Shown: positions 1 through 6,893 of the stretch, piece after piece
How positions within the stretch are numbered: position 1 is the first letter of the stretch
Layout: the number at the start of each line of letters is the position of its first letter
From: Gammaproteobacteria bacterium
GTDB lineage: Bacteria > Pseudomonadota > Gammaproteobacteria > QOAV01
Assembly: GCA_027067235.1 (NCBI GenBank)
Contig: JALXFQ010000425.1
Location: forward strand, 1 to 10,999
Direction of reading: 5' to 3'
Length of the DNA: 10,999 nt
Translations under genes and position numbers: made by a program
Notes under the pieces: model-generated
What the model was told of the DNA's origin: nothing
Seen by the model: only the letters and a program-made list of their open reading frames with translations
Databases searched by the model: none

Positions 1-272
1 GCGATCACGCCGCAACCAGCGCCAGTGGCCAGACCCTGCGCCACGCTGGCGCCAATGCGCAGCCCGGTGAATGAGCCGGGCCCGCGGCCAAAAGCCACCG
101 CGTCGATATCGGCCAGTCGCACGCCAGCTTCTTCCAGCACTTCCCCGCACATGCCCAGGATGCGGCTGGAATGACCTTGCGGCAATAGCTCGAAGCGGCT
201 GAACAGTTGTTCTCCGTCCAGCAGGGCGGCGGAACAGGCTTCGGTAGCAGTTTCCAGAGCCAGTATTTTCAT
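1..272 (-). CDS. tsaB: tRNA threonylcarbamoyladenosine biosynthesis protein TsaB (N-terminal part, runs off the window)
   Basis: Only the first 90 residues are in the window, starting MKILALETATEACSAALLDG; the 3' part lies beyond base 1. TsaB (YeaZ) is a cytoplasmic ASKHA-fold protein. It pairs with TsaD, and together with TsaE and TsaC makes the t6A modification at position 37 of ANN-decoding tRNAs; TsaB itself is a non-catalytic scaffold. The N-terminal ILALETAT strand and the GRGPGSFTGLRIG motif (residues 62-74) are hallmarks of the family. The ATG start (272-270) overlaps the TGA stop of the upstream helicase gene as ATGA, so translation is probably coupled. I see no strong Shine-Dalgarno sequence of its own. 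yoaA followed by tsaB is also the E. coli order. The identification is firm; the rest of the protein cannot be judged here. Confidence 0.95.
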   Translation of the reverse strand, partial: MKILALETATEACSAALLDGEQLFSRFELLPQGHSSRILGMCGEVLEEAGVRLADIDAVAFGRGPGSFTGLRIGASVAQGLATGAGCGVI

Positions 273-2188
273 GCGCCGAACCATGCCTGCACCGGGGCCA
301 GGTCGTCAACCCGGCGCATGGGCGGCAGGCTGCGCAGGAAAACGTCACCGTAGCGGGTCGTTTTCAGGCGTCGATCCGCCAGCACCAGCAGTCCCTTATC
401 CTGATTGTCGCGTATCAGCCGGCCTGCGCCCTGACGCAAGGCGATCACCGCGCGCGGCACCATATACTGCATGAACGGATTGACACCCTGCTTTTCCAGC
501 GCCGTACAGCGCGCTTTCAACACCGGGTCGCCAGGCGATTCGAACGGCAGCTTGTCGATAATCACGCAAGACAGCGCCTCACCCTGCACATCAACGCCCT
601 CCCAGAAACTGCTGGTGCCGAACAGCACGGCATTGGGCTCGCCCCGGAAAGCGTCCAGCAGATGGCTGCGCGACATGCGCCCCTGCACGAACAACGGGTA
701 ATCCAGTTGCCCGGACAGCCTGGCCTCGACCTCATGCATGTTGCGATAACTGGTAAACAGTACAAAGGCGCGGCCCCGGGTTACCTGCAGTACGCTTTTC
801 ACCAGCTTGCTAAAGGCTTCGACAAAGCCGCGATCGCGTGGGTCGGGCATGTTTTCAGGGATGAACAGCATGCTCTGTTTCTGGTAATCGAAGGGGCTGT
901 CCCACTGCGCCAGTTGCGCGCTATCCAGTCCCATTTGCTGCTGAAAATGGTCGAATGTTCCGCCCACGGTGAGCGTGGCGGAAGTGAAAACCAGCGCCTT
1001 GCCGGACGCCACCAGGCTTTCCCGCACCGAATCGGCCACCTCCATGGGCGTCATGCGGAACAGGAAACTGCGCCGGGTCAGTTCCACCCAGCGGATGGTG
1101 GCGGCGTCATCCTGCGCAATATCGCGCAATCGGGCCTGTATTTCTTCGGCGCGCCGCCAGCAACTGGCGAGGCCTTCGCCGCGCGGCGCCGCTTCTTTCA
1201 GCAATCCGGCGTAAACGCCTAGTTCATTTTCCAGCTGTTCCAGCAAGTCATTGAATGCTTCCGAGCCGGTACACGCCTGCCAGGAAAAGCGCCCCGGTTT
1301 TTCACGAAAAATCAGGCGCATGTCCCGCACCAGTTTTTCCAGCCGCCGGCCCTGCAGCAGCAAACCTTCAACGCCGGAACGCTCTTTCAGCTCCTCGTCA
1401 CGGGTGTCATGGCACAACTCCGCAATCTGATTGCCACTAATCAGGCTGCCGAAATAATCCGACGCTGTTTCCGGCAGACGATGGGCCTCATCGAATATCA
1501 CCGCATCCGCGCCCGGCAACAACTGGGCGAAGCCCTCCATGCGCAAATTCAGATCGGCGAAAAAAAGATAATGATTCACCACCAGCACATCCGCATCCAG
1601 CGCTTCCCTGCGCGCTTGGTTGACAAAGCAGCGCTCGTAATCCGGGCACTCCCCGCCCAGACAGTTGTCAGCATTGGATGTCACGTCCATCCATACCGGC
1701 GAGTCTTCCGCCACATCGCTGGATTCAGCCCGGTCGCCGCTGCGGGTAGCCGCAGCCCAGTCTTTCAGCAGCTGCAATTCTCTGGCGCGGCTGCTGTCAT
1801 TTGCCGCCGTGGCCTGCTTCAGGCGATGCAGACAGAGATAGTTTTCCCGACCCTTGAGCATGGCGCACTGAACAGACCGACCCAGCAAACGCCGTGCCTG
1901 GGCAATATCGCGGTGGAACAGCTGATCCTGCAAATTGCGCGTGCCGGTGGAAATAATCACTTTGCGCCCGCTGAGCAGGGCCGGGACCACATAGGCCAGA
2001 GTCTTGCCGGTGCCGGTGCCGGATTCGGCGATGAGCACGCTGTCGCTGGCGATGACCTGCTCGATCTTGCGCGCCATTTCGCGCTGCCCCTGTCGGGGCT
2101 TGAATCCGGGAACCTGCGCGGCGAATGGCCCGTCCGGACCGAGGGTGTCAAAGGCGTCCGGCAAGCAGCGTCTCGTACAGACAGGCAT
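269..2188 (-). CDS. yoaA: YoaA-type ATP-dependent DNA helicase (DinG/XPD family, Fe-S)
   Basis: Superfamily 2 DNA helicase of about 639 residues, close to E. coli YoaA in length and closest to it as I recall that sequence. Numbered from the ATG at 2188, it has Walker A ESGTGTGKT (55-63), a DEAH box (233-236), SATL (403-406), a TSSFWEGVDVQG motif (525-536) and QGAGRLIRD motif VI (586-594). Four cysteines (119, 176, 181, 187) are spaced like the Fe-S cluster ligands of XPD/DinG helicases. Family members unwind DNA 5' to 3'; E. coli YoaA acts in DNA damage tolerance with the HolC clamp-loader subunit. The start is uncertain. ATG 2188 overlaps rfbD by 41 bases. A TTG at 2164, preceded by GAGA with a 6-base gap, would overlap by 17 and give an N-terminus of the length seen in E. 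coli YoaA. The stop overlaps the tsaB start. The function assignment is strong; the choice between the YoaA and DinG subgroups rests on length and the tsaB neighbour. Confidence 0.93.
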   Translation of the reverse strand: MPVCTRRCLPDAFDTLGPDGPFAAQVPGFKPRQGQREMARKIEQVIASDSVLIAESGTGTGKTLAYVVPALLSGRKVIISTGTRNLQDQLFHRDIAQARRLLGRSVQCAMLKGRENYLCLHRLKQATAANDSSRARELQLLKDWAAATRSGDRAESSDVAEDSPVWMDVTSNADNCLGGECPDYERCFVNQARREALDADVLVVNHYLFFADLNLRMEGFAQLLPGADAVIFDEAHRLPETASDYFGSLISGNQIAELCHDTRDEELKERSGVEGLLLQGRRLEKLVRDMRLIFREKPGRFSWQACTGSEAFNDLLEQLENELGVYAGLLKEAAPRGEGLASCWRRAEEIQARLRDIAQDDAATIRWVELTRRSFLFRMTPMEVADSVRESLVASGKALVFTSATLTVGGTFDHFQQQMGLDSAQLAQWDSPFDYQKQSMLFIPENMPDPRDRGFVEAFSKLVKSVLQVTRGRAFVLFTSYRNMHEVEARLSGQLDYPLFVQGRMSRSHLLDAFRGEPNAVLFGTSSFWEGVDVQGEALSCVIIDKLPFESPGDPVLKARCTALEKQGVNPFMQYMVPRAVIALRQGAGRLIRDNQDKGLLVLADRRLKTTRYGDVFLRSLPPMRRVDDLAPVQAWFGA

Positions 2189-3032
2189 TCAGCGAATATT
2201 CCCAGTCGGGAATATGGATATCGAACGCCTTCTCGAACTTGTCCACCGCCAGCACCGACCAGGCCGGACGTTGCGCCGGCGTCGGATACTGCTCGGTGGG
2301 GATGGGTTCCAGTTTCACCTGATCATTGCCGGTCAGTTGCATGATGCGCTCGGCAAAGCCGTACCAGCTGGTCTGGCCGCGGCATACCAGATGATACAGG
2401 CCTGCCTTGCCCTCGGGTATCCTGGCGGTTTCGCCCATTTGCTCGACCACGCGCGTGGTCATGTGCGCCAGCATGCCGGCCCAGGTCGGGCTGCCTACCT
2501 GATCGTCAACAATGCTCAGCTGGTCGCGCTCCCGCGCCAGACGCAACATGGTGTTGAGAAAATTCTGGCCATACAGCGAATAGACCCAGGCCGTGCGAAA
2601 AATCAGGTGGTCGTCGGTGGCCTGCTGCACCAGCCTTTCGCCGGCCAGTTTGGTTTCGCCGTAAATGCTGTTGGGCGATGGCGACATTTCCTCGGTATAG
2701 GGCTCGCTGGCGCTACCGTCGAAAACATAGTCGGTGGAGAAATGAATCATGGCGGCGCCGACCCTGCGCGCGGCCTGGGCCATCACACCGGGAGCCTGGG
2801 CATTGATCAGCTGCACTTTTTCCGGTTCAGACTCGGCCTTGTCCACCGCAGTGTAGGCGGCGGCATTGATGATTATATCTGGCTTCTGTCGCAGCACGGT
2901 CTGCTCCAGTGCGGACAGGTCGGTCAGGTCCAGGTCGGCCTGAGACAGGGCCGTGACCCTGCCCAGAGGCTTCAACAAATGGGAAAGCCCGGTGCCGAGC
3001 TGGCCACCGTTACCGAATAGCAATATGTTCAT
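2148..3032 (-). CDS. rfbD: dTDP-4-dehydrorhamnose reductase (RmlD/RfbD)
   Basis: Cytoplasmic NAD(P)H-dependent reductase for the last step of dTDP-L-rhamnose synthesis (dTDP-4-keto-L-rhamnose to dTDP-L-rhamnose), which feeds O-antigen or exopolysaccharide. The 294-residue protein, beginning MNILLFGNGGQLG, is full length for the family. It is an extended short-chain dehydrogenase: glycine-rich nucleotide motif GNGGQLG (7-13), NAAAYTAVDKAE (56-67), the STDYVFDG strand (99-106), and a catalytic YxxxK (Tyr124, Lys128). I chose the ATG at 3032 because it opens directly into the Rossmann fold. The frame stays open further upstream, but that would overlap rfbC and has no family-like sequence. The start overlaps the rfbC stop as ATGA, so the two are likely co-translated. 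The 3' end overlaps the start of the helicase gene. rmlA and rmlB, needed for the earlier steps, are not in the window. Confidence 0.97.
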   Translation of the reverse strand: MNILLFGNGGQLGTGLSHLLKPLGRVTALSQADLDLTDLSALEQTVLRQKPDIIINAAAYTAVDKAESEPEKVQLINAQAPGVMAQAARRVGAAMIHFSTDYVFDGSASEPYTEEMSPSPNSIYGETKLAGERLVQQATDDHLIFRTAWVYSLYGQNFLNTMLRLARERDQLSIVDDQVGSPTWAGMLAHMTTRVVEQMGETARIPEGKAGLYHLVCRGQTSWYGFAERIMQLTGNDQVKLEPIPTEQYPTPAQRPAWSVLAVDKFEKAFDIHIPDWEYSLNACLYETLLAGRL

Positions 3033-3571
3033 AACAGGTTTCGCGCCGCCTCTTGCAATGACATTCCTTTGGCGTCTTTCCCGGACAGTAGCGGACTGTC
3101 CAGCGGCCACTGTATACCGATATCCGGGTCGTTCCACAGAATGCAGGCTTCTTCCTGCGGCCGGTAAACCGTGGTGCACTTGTACGCCACGTCCGCCGTT
3201 TCGCTGGTTACGCAAAAGCCATGGGCAAAACCGGGCGGCACGTACAATTGCTGTTTGTTGTCCTCGTTCAGGGTCACACCCAGCCATTGTCCGAAAGTCG
3301 GCGAGCCGCCGCGTATATCCACGGCAACGTCGAATATTTCACCACGCAACACCCGCACCAGCTTGCCCTGCCAGTTGGGGTACTGATAATGCAGACCGCG
3401 TAACACGCCACGGGAAGAACGCGAGTGGTTGTCCTGGATGAAGCTCTCGGGGATGCCGGCGCCGGCAAAATCGCTGATGTTATAGGTTTCCATGAAAAAG
3501 CCGCGGTCATCACCGAACAGCTCTGGCGTAACGATGACAACGCCATCCAGTCTCGTCTTGTTGAATTCCAT
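3029..3571 (-). CDS. rfbC: dTDP-4-dehydrorhamnose 3,5-epimerase (RmlC/RfbC)
   Basis: Cupin-fold epimerase that converts dTDP-4-keto-6-deoxy-D-glucose to dTDP-4-keto-L-rhamnose, the third step of dTDP-rhamnose synthesis. It has 180 residues, a normal length. Family landmarks are DDRGFFMETYN (21-31), the RGVLRGLHYQ strand with the catalytic base His61, Lys70, VPPGFAHGF with His117, the active-site Tyr130 in AYKCT, and SGKDA (163-167). All expected catalytic positions are present, so it should be active. The ATG at 3571 is preceded by AGGGAG three bases upstream, a somewhat short but clear ribosome binding site; in-frame codons further up run into the promoter and are unlikely to be translated. 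It is the first gene of the rfbC-rfbD-yoaA-tsaB group, with its own promoter in the gap after gspM. Confidence 0.97.
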   Translation of the reverse strand: MEFNKTRLDGVVIVTPELFGDDRGFFMETYNISDFAGAGIPESFIQDNHSRSSRGVLRGLHYQYPNWQGKLVRVLRGEIFDVAVDIRGGSPTFGQWLGVTLNEDNKQQLYVPPGFAHGFCVTSETADVAYKCTTVYRPQEEACILWNDPDIGIQWPLDSPLLSGKDAKGMSLQEAARNLL

Positions 3572-3574
3572 AGT

Positions 3575-3580
3575 CTCCCT
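3575..3580 (-). promoter_or_regulatory. Ribosome binding site of rfbC
   Basis: AGGGAG on the minus strand, three bases before the ATG at 3571. It supports this start over the longer in-frame opening upstream. Confidence 0.7.
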
Positions 3581-3617
3581 GGCGGTGTAACGCCCTTGCG
3601 CGCGACGCTGGCGAGGG

Positions 3618-3646
3618 GTTATAGCAACATTTACGCAGACTGGCAA
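3618..3646 (-). promoter_or_regulatory. Sigma70-type promoter for rfbC-rfbD-yoaA-tsaB
   Basis: On the minus strand, a -35 box TTGCCA (3646-3641) is followed by a 17-base spacer and a -10 box TATAAC (3623-3618). The bases TGC directly before the -10 make an extended -10 element. Five of six bases match consensus in each box. Transcription would start near 3612-3609, leaving a leader of about 40 bases before the rfbC ATG. The element lies in the longest gene-free gap of the window and points in the right direction. Sequence-based only; not experimentally shown. Confidence 0.75.
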
Positions 3647-3672
3647 CGCAGTGTACAGACCTGCCCGGACGC

Positions 3673-4155
3673 TTACCCGCCAATGGTCAGTGTGGCGTCC
3701 ACCTGACCCGGAGTGTCGGCACCCTTGAACAACACGGCTTCGAGTCTGAAACCGGCCTTGCTCAATGCCTGGGCAAAGGCCAGCGCCTGATCAAATGGCG
3801 CCTGCTTGATGATAATGCGGGTCTGACCATTGCGGCCGGGAGATATGCTCAGGGACTTGCGCAAACCCAGCCTGGTGGCGCTTTGCTCGATGAAAGTGAG
3901 GACAGACGCTGGCTTGCTGAGCGCCCTGGCCTGCTTTTTTGAAAGTACGCCACGCAGATGATCCTTCTGCCAGGTCAGCCATACCAGATCCTGATATTTT
4001 GACGGCACCTCGACCCGCAGACTGCGGATACGTTCGTGCCACGGCTCCCACAGCAGGCTATAGAATACGATGGCCAAAGCCAGCCCGCCGCCGATCAGCA
4101 GCAGCCGGCGCTCGCGCGCCTCCAGCCCCTGCCAGTACTGTTTCAGTCCGCTCAT
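3673..4155 (-). CDS. gspM: Type II secretion system protein GspM
   Basis: Bitopic inner-membrane protein of the T2SS assembly platform that partners GspL. It has 160 residues: a short cytoplasmic segment (MSGLKQYWQGLEARERRLLL), one transmembrane helix (about 17-35), then a periplasmic part containing a coiled region and a small ferredoxin-like C-terminal domain (about 85-160). The layout and length fit GspM, a family with low sequence conservation, so the call leans on position directly after gspL. The ATG overlaps the gspL TGA as ATGA, and a GAGG lies 8 bases upstream inside gspL. It is the last T2SS gene here; no gspN follows, and the next gene is rfbC. Confidence 0.92.
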   Translation of the reverse strand: MSGLKQYWQGLEARERRLLLIGGGLALAIVFYSLLWEPWHERIRSLRVEVPSKYQDLVWLTWQKDHLRGVLSKKQARALSKPASVLTFIEQSATRLGLRKSLSISPGRNGQTRIIIKQAPFDQALAFAQALSKAGFRLEAVLFKGADTPGQVDATLTIGG

Positions 4156-5327
4156 GATGCCAGCCTCAGTTTATAGCGCGCGGTGACCTGATTATCACCG
4201 GAACCGGAGGGAATCAGCTCCACCTGCACCCGCCGGTCCTGGTCAAAACGCTGCTTCAGTCGTTCCGCCAGCGCATAGTCCGGCAGTTTGACATACAGCA
4301 CCATTTCACCCTTGCGGTAGTCGATGGATTGAATGGTGGCGCGCGAGCCACGTGCAGCTTTAGCTACGGCATCCAGCAAGGTGAAATAGCCGCTGTCCTC
4401 TGCGCCCCCCATCCTTTTGCCAATCTCGGATTTGGCCTGGAAGCGGATCTTGCCCAGTTCAATGCGTTTGACATCAGGGAACATCTGGTGAAAAACCCTT
4501 TCCATCTGGCGGTTAATACGGGCATTGGTACGATCCAGGTGTATGTACTCGACCAGGTCGATACCCAGCCATAACAGCACCGAGGCCGCCAGCATCAGCC
4601 AGGGCCATTTGCCGGCGCCCTGCCTGCGCCTGTCCTGATATTCCGGCGGCAACACATTGGCCAGCTTGTTCAGCGGCTGGCGTTTCATCCAGTCTGCCGG
4701 CACATCGCCAATGGGCCAGACTTCGACGCTGACGCCCACCTGGGGGGGAATCATGCCGGCAATTTGCTCGCTCACCGGATGCAGTATGGCGCCGGTTTCC
4801 GCCAGATCCGCGACCCACAGATCGAGCGCGGAGGCATCCAGCAGGAAACCGCTGTCCGGCCCGTTGCGGATCAGCACGCCGCCGTCGGGCGACAGCGCCA
4901 GTGTCGCGCTGCCGGGCTGTTTCAGCGGCAGCAGAAAATATTCGGGCGTCAGACTGTCTGGCGCCAGCCCTGCCTCATTGCACCGATCCAGCGCTGACTG
5001 AACAACGTCCCTGGCAAAAACCGCTACCGTTGCCGACTTGCCCTTGACCCAGCGCAGCAGGACAAAATGCAGCTCTGCGATGTCCGAGGCCAGATCCGGC
5101 TCCAGGGCATTGGGAATCGCCTGCTCCAGCAATTTTTTGTTTTTTACCGGCAGATCCAGCTGGTGTATGGTAACCCAGTCGCCCGGCAATATGCCGATGC
5201 GCTGTTCTATTTTTTTCTCCGCCGGCAGTTCTTCCAGACTCGCGGCAACGCCGGACTGAACCAGCTTGCCGTCGTTCCCGGCCAGCAGCCAGTAAAACGG
5301 GGGCCTGACCCGGAAAGCCAGAATCAT
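4152..5327 (-). CDS. gspL: Type II secretion system protein GspL
   Basis: Assembly-platform protein that links the cytoplasmic ATPase GspE to the membrane complex. Its 391 residues show the usual three parts: a cytoplasmic actin-like domain (about 1-230, ending in the conserved LNKLANVLPPEYQ segment), one transmembrane helix (about 241-257, WPWLMLAASVLLWLGID), and a periplasmic ferredoxin-like domain (about 310-391) preceded by FPDVKRIELGKI (283-294), typical of the family. The length is normal. The ATG at 5327 overlaps the gspK stop as ATGA, with AGGTG five bases upstream. By family knowledge the cytoplasmic domain binds the GspE N-terminal domain and the periplasmic part pairs with GspM. 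Confidence 0.96.
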   Translation of the reverse strand: MILAFRVRPPFYWLLAGNDGKLVQSGVAASLEELPAEKKIEQRIGILPGDWVTIHQLDLPVKNKKLLEQAIPNALEPDLASDIAELHFVLLRWVKGKSATVAVFARDVVQSALDRCNEAGLAPDSLTPEYFLLPLKQPGSATLALSPDGGVLIRNGPDSGFLLDASALDLWVADLAETGAILHPVSEQIAGMIPPQVGVSVEVWPIGDVPADWMKRQPLNKLANVLPPEYQDRRRQGAGKWPWLMLAASVLLWLGIDLVEYIHLDRTNARINRQMERVFHQMFPDVKRIELGKIRFQAKSEIGKRMGGAEDSGYFTLLDAVAKAARGSRATIQSIDYRKGEMVLYVKLPDYALAERLKQRFDQDRRVQVELIPSGSGDNQVTARYKLRLAS

Positions 5328-6295
5328 CTCAACACCTGATGGCGGTACATGATGCGCGTCCTGATCTTGTTTTGTCCGGTTTCGCGCTGAATGGCGCTGA
5401 CCAGAGCGACTTTCATCCGGCCCGACGAAGCCAGGCTCCGGACGGAAAAATAGTCGCTGCTGACAGTCACCAGTGGGGCTGCAATCTGGCTGCGGTTGCC
5501 GCTCATTTCGGGGCTTTTCAGAAAATCCTCGATATTCTTGTAACCGGCCTTGCCGCGCCCGGAGACCAGATTGTCCGCGTCAGACTGCGGCAACAGGCTC
5601 AGACCCGGAGCCAGTATGCGCAGCAGTAAGGGATCACAGGTATTCACGTTTATTTTTGTTCCCTGGGGCAAGGCGGTGATATAGGGCTTTAGTGTAGCAA
5701 ATGTCCTGGCATCAAACCCGCGCACCTTTTGCAGTTCTTCCACCTGCACGAACTGCCGGTTGGCCGCGCGATAAGGTGGATCTTCGCCCAGATAGTCATA
5801 GTCCTCCGCTCCCTTGGGCGAACTGACCTTTTCATCCGGGTCTATCCAGTCTGCCACCGCGTTGGCCAGACTCTTGTCCAGCTTCAGCGCAGTCAGCAGG
5901 CGCTGAAACGCCGGGTACCAGACCGTATCTTTCCTGCCCAGCAGCAGATTGTTCAGATTGAATCGCGATTGCATGTCCACCACGTCCACCTTGATGGCGC
6001 CGTTTTCCACCTTGATCGCCTGGCCCAGCTTGTTCCAGTCGTCACCGAGATAGTCGTAGTCATTCTTGACACCATCGCGCACCAGCTTGCGGCTGGCCCA
6101 TTGTTCCGCCTCGATGGCGTATTCCCAGGCCTGTGCGCTCAGTTGCAGGTTTTCGGCGCGACGAATGGTCAGAAACTGGTTTTCGATCATACCGGCGGCG
6201 ATGGTCGTAACCAGAGCCAGCGCCAGCAGCATGGCAACCAGAGCCAGGCCTCTCTGCGAATGCAAAACACGGAAATGGTATTCAGCCGCCGGCAA
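5324..6295 (-). CDS. gspK: Type II secretion minor pseudopilin GspK (probable TTG start)
   Basis: Largest minor pseudopilin, which caps the pseudopilus tip with GspI and GspJ. From the TTG at 6295 it has 323 residues. A short leader ends RG (15-16), the prepilin peptidase GspO would cut after Gly16, and the mature N-terminus LALVAMLLALALV is hydrophobic and lacks the Glu at +5 found in other pseudopilins, a known trait of GspK. DMQSRFNLNNLL (108-119) and LPQGTKINVNTCDP (209-222) are family landmarks. I prefer the TTG because a strong AGGAGGA lies 9 bases upstream, inside gspJ. The alternative ATG at 6331 adds 12 residues, overlaps gspJ by 50 bases, and puts that ribosome binding site inside the gene. 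With the TTG, the overlap with gspJ is 14 bases. The identity is firm; the start is inferred. Confidence 0.93.
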   Translation of the reverse strand: MPAAEYHFRVLHSQRGLALVAMLLALALVTTIAAGMIENQFLTIRRAENLQLSAQAWEYAIEAEQWASRKLVRDGVKNDYDYLGDDWNKLGQAIKVENGAIKVDVVDMQSRFNLNNLLLGRKDTVWYPAFQRLLTALKLDKSLANAVADWIDPDEKVSSPKGAEDYDYLGEDPPYRAANRQFVQVEELQKVRGFDARTFATLKPYITALPQGTKINVNTCDPLLLRILAPGLSLLPQSDADNLVSGRGKAGYKNIEDFLKSPEMSGNRSQIAAPLVTVSSDYFSVRSLASSGRMKVALVSAIQRETGQNKIRTRIMYRHQVLR

Positions 6296-6893
6296 AATCG
6301 AATATCCTCCTGTAACTGGGACCACCGGCAAGAGAAACCGTAACCACGATCCCCGGCGGCGCAGAACCCGATGACCACTGATCCCGGACAGGGTAGGTCT
6401 TGCCTTTTTTCACATAATACTCCACCACAACATCGTCTACATTGTCGAGCAACAACTCCTCGCGCGGCTCACTGTCCTGGGCGCGATCCAGCACCGCCCA
6501 TGACTGGCGCACAATCGCATGGTCCCGCAACAACCAGGCCACCCGCGTCAGCGTGGCGCTGTCGAGTTGCTGGTAGGAAGGCGTGGCAACGGTCATTTCA
6601 AACAGTCTGGTCTGGTCTTGCGCCTGCGCATAAGCCTGGAAAGCCGGCAGCGCATCGCCGTAGGCGCCGCGCACCGGTCGATCAACATAGTTGTGCATGT
6701 CCCGCTCCAGCAGCATGAACAATACATTCAGACGCGACATCTGGTCGGTGCGCTGCCTCAGATCCGCATTCAGTGCCATAAACCGGGCCACGGTTGCGTA
6801 GATGGCCACGGATATGATGGCGAAAATGGCGATGGACACCACCATTTCCACCAGGGTAAACCCGCGCCGCCCGAAACGGCCAGGGATCGTCAT
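6282..6893 (-). CDS. gspJ: Type II secretion minor pseudopilin GspJ
   Basis: Minor pseudopilin of the tip complex with GspI and GspK. It has 203 residues. The leader MTIPGRFGRRG is followed by FTLVEMVVSIAIFAIISVAIYATV: prepilin peptidase would cut after Gly11 and methylate Phe12, and Glu16 is the conserved +5 glutamate. The globular domain contains an RxxxLxFMLLERDMHNYVDRPVRG-like stretch (about 53-76) characteristic of GspJ, and VEYYVKKGKTY (158-168). The ATG at 6893 overlaps the gspI TGA as ATGA, with a G-rich stretch just upstream as a weak ribosome binding site. The 3' end carries the gspK ribosome binding site and overlaps the gspK start. Confidence 0.95.
   Translation of the reverse strand: MTIPGRFGRRGFTLVEMVVSIAIFAIISVAIYATVARFMALNADLRQRTDQMSRLNVLFMLLERDMHNYVDRPVRGAYGDALPAFQAYAQAQDQTRLFEMTVATPSYQQLDSATLTRVAWLLRDHAIVRQSWAVLDRAQDSEPREELLLDNVDDVVVEYYVKKGKTYPVRDQWSSGSAPPGIVVTVSLAGGPSYRRIFDFAGG
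6305..6311 (-). promoter_or_regulatory. Strong ribosome binding site of gspK inside gspJ
   Basis: AGGAGGA on the minus strand, 9 bases before a TTG at 6295-6293. In the gspJ frame the same bases are two consecutive AGG arginine codons (Arg195-Arg196). It decides the gspK start in favour of TTG over the ATG at 6331. Confidence 0.75.

Larger units (their letters stand above)
3572..3672 (-). other. Intergenic gap between gspM and rfbC
   Basis: This 101-base stretch is the only substantial non-coding DNA in the window. It holds the promoter and ribosome binding site of rfbC. I see no convincing intrinsic terminator after gspM: the best candidate is a 4-bp GGCA/TGCC stem with a 16-base loop and no U-tract. 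Read-through from the secretion operon into rfbC is therefore possible. Confidence 0.7.

Noticed and set aside
1409..2344. Long plus-strand open frame opposite yoaA and rfbD (311 codons)
   Set aside because: Its protein has no recognisable motifs, is rich in His/Gln/Arg as antisense frames of GC-rich genes are, and lies fully opposite two well-supported genes.
2148..3287. Extended rfbD frame starting upstream at 3287
   Set aside because: The extra N-terminal residues lie within rfbC in another frame and look unlike any reductase; the Rossmann motif begins right at the ATG at 3032.
3029..3646. rfbC frame extended to 3646
   Set aside because: The extension covers the predicted -35/-10 boxes, and the ATG at 3571 has its own ribosome binding site and gives the normal RmlC length.
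3639..3660. Possible LexA (SOS) box in the rfbC promoter region, considered because yoaA is a repair helicase
   Set aside because: The minus-strand CTGT at 3658-3655 is not followed by ACAG after 8 bases, so the CTGT-N8-ACAG consensus is not met.
3640..3672. Possible intrinsic terminator after gspM
   Set aside because: Only a 4-bp stem (GGCA/TGCC) with a 16-base loop and no following U-run.
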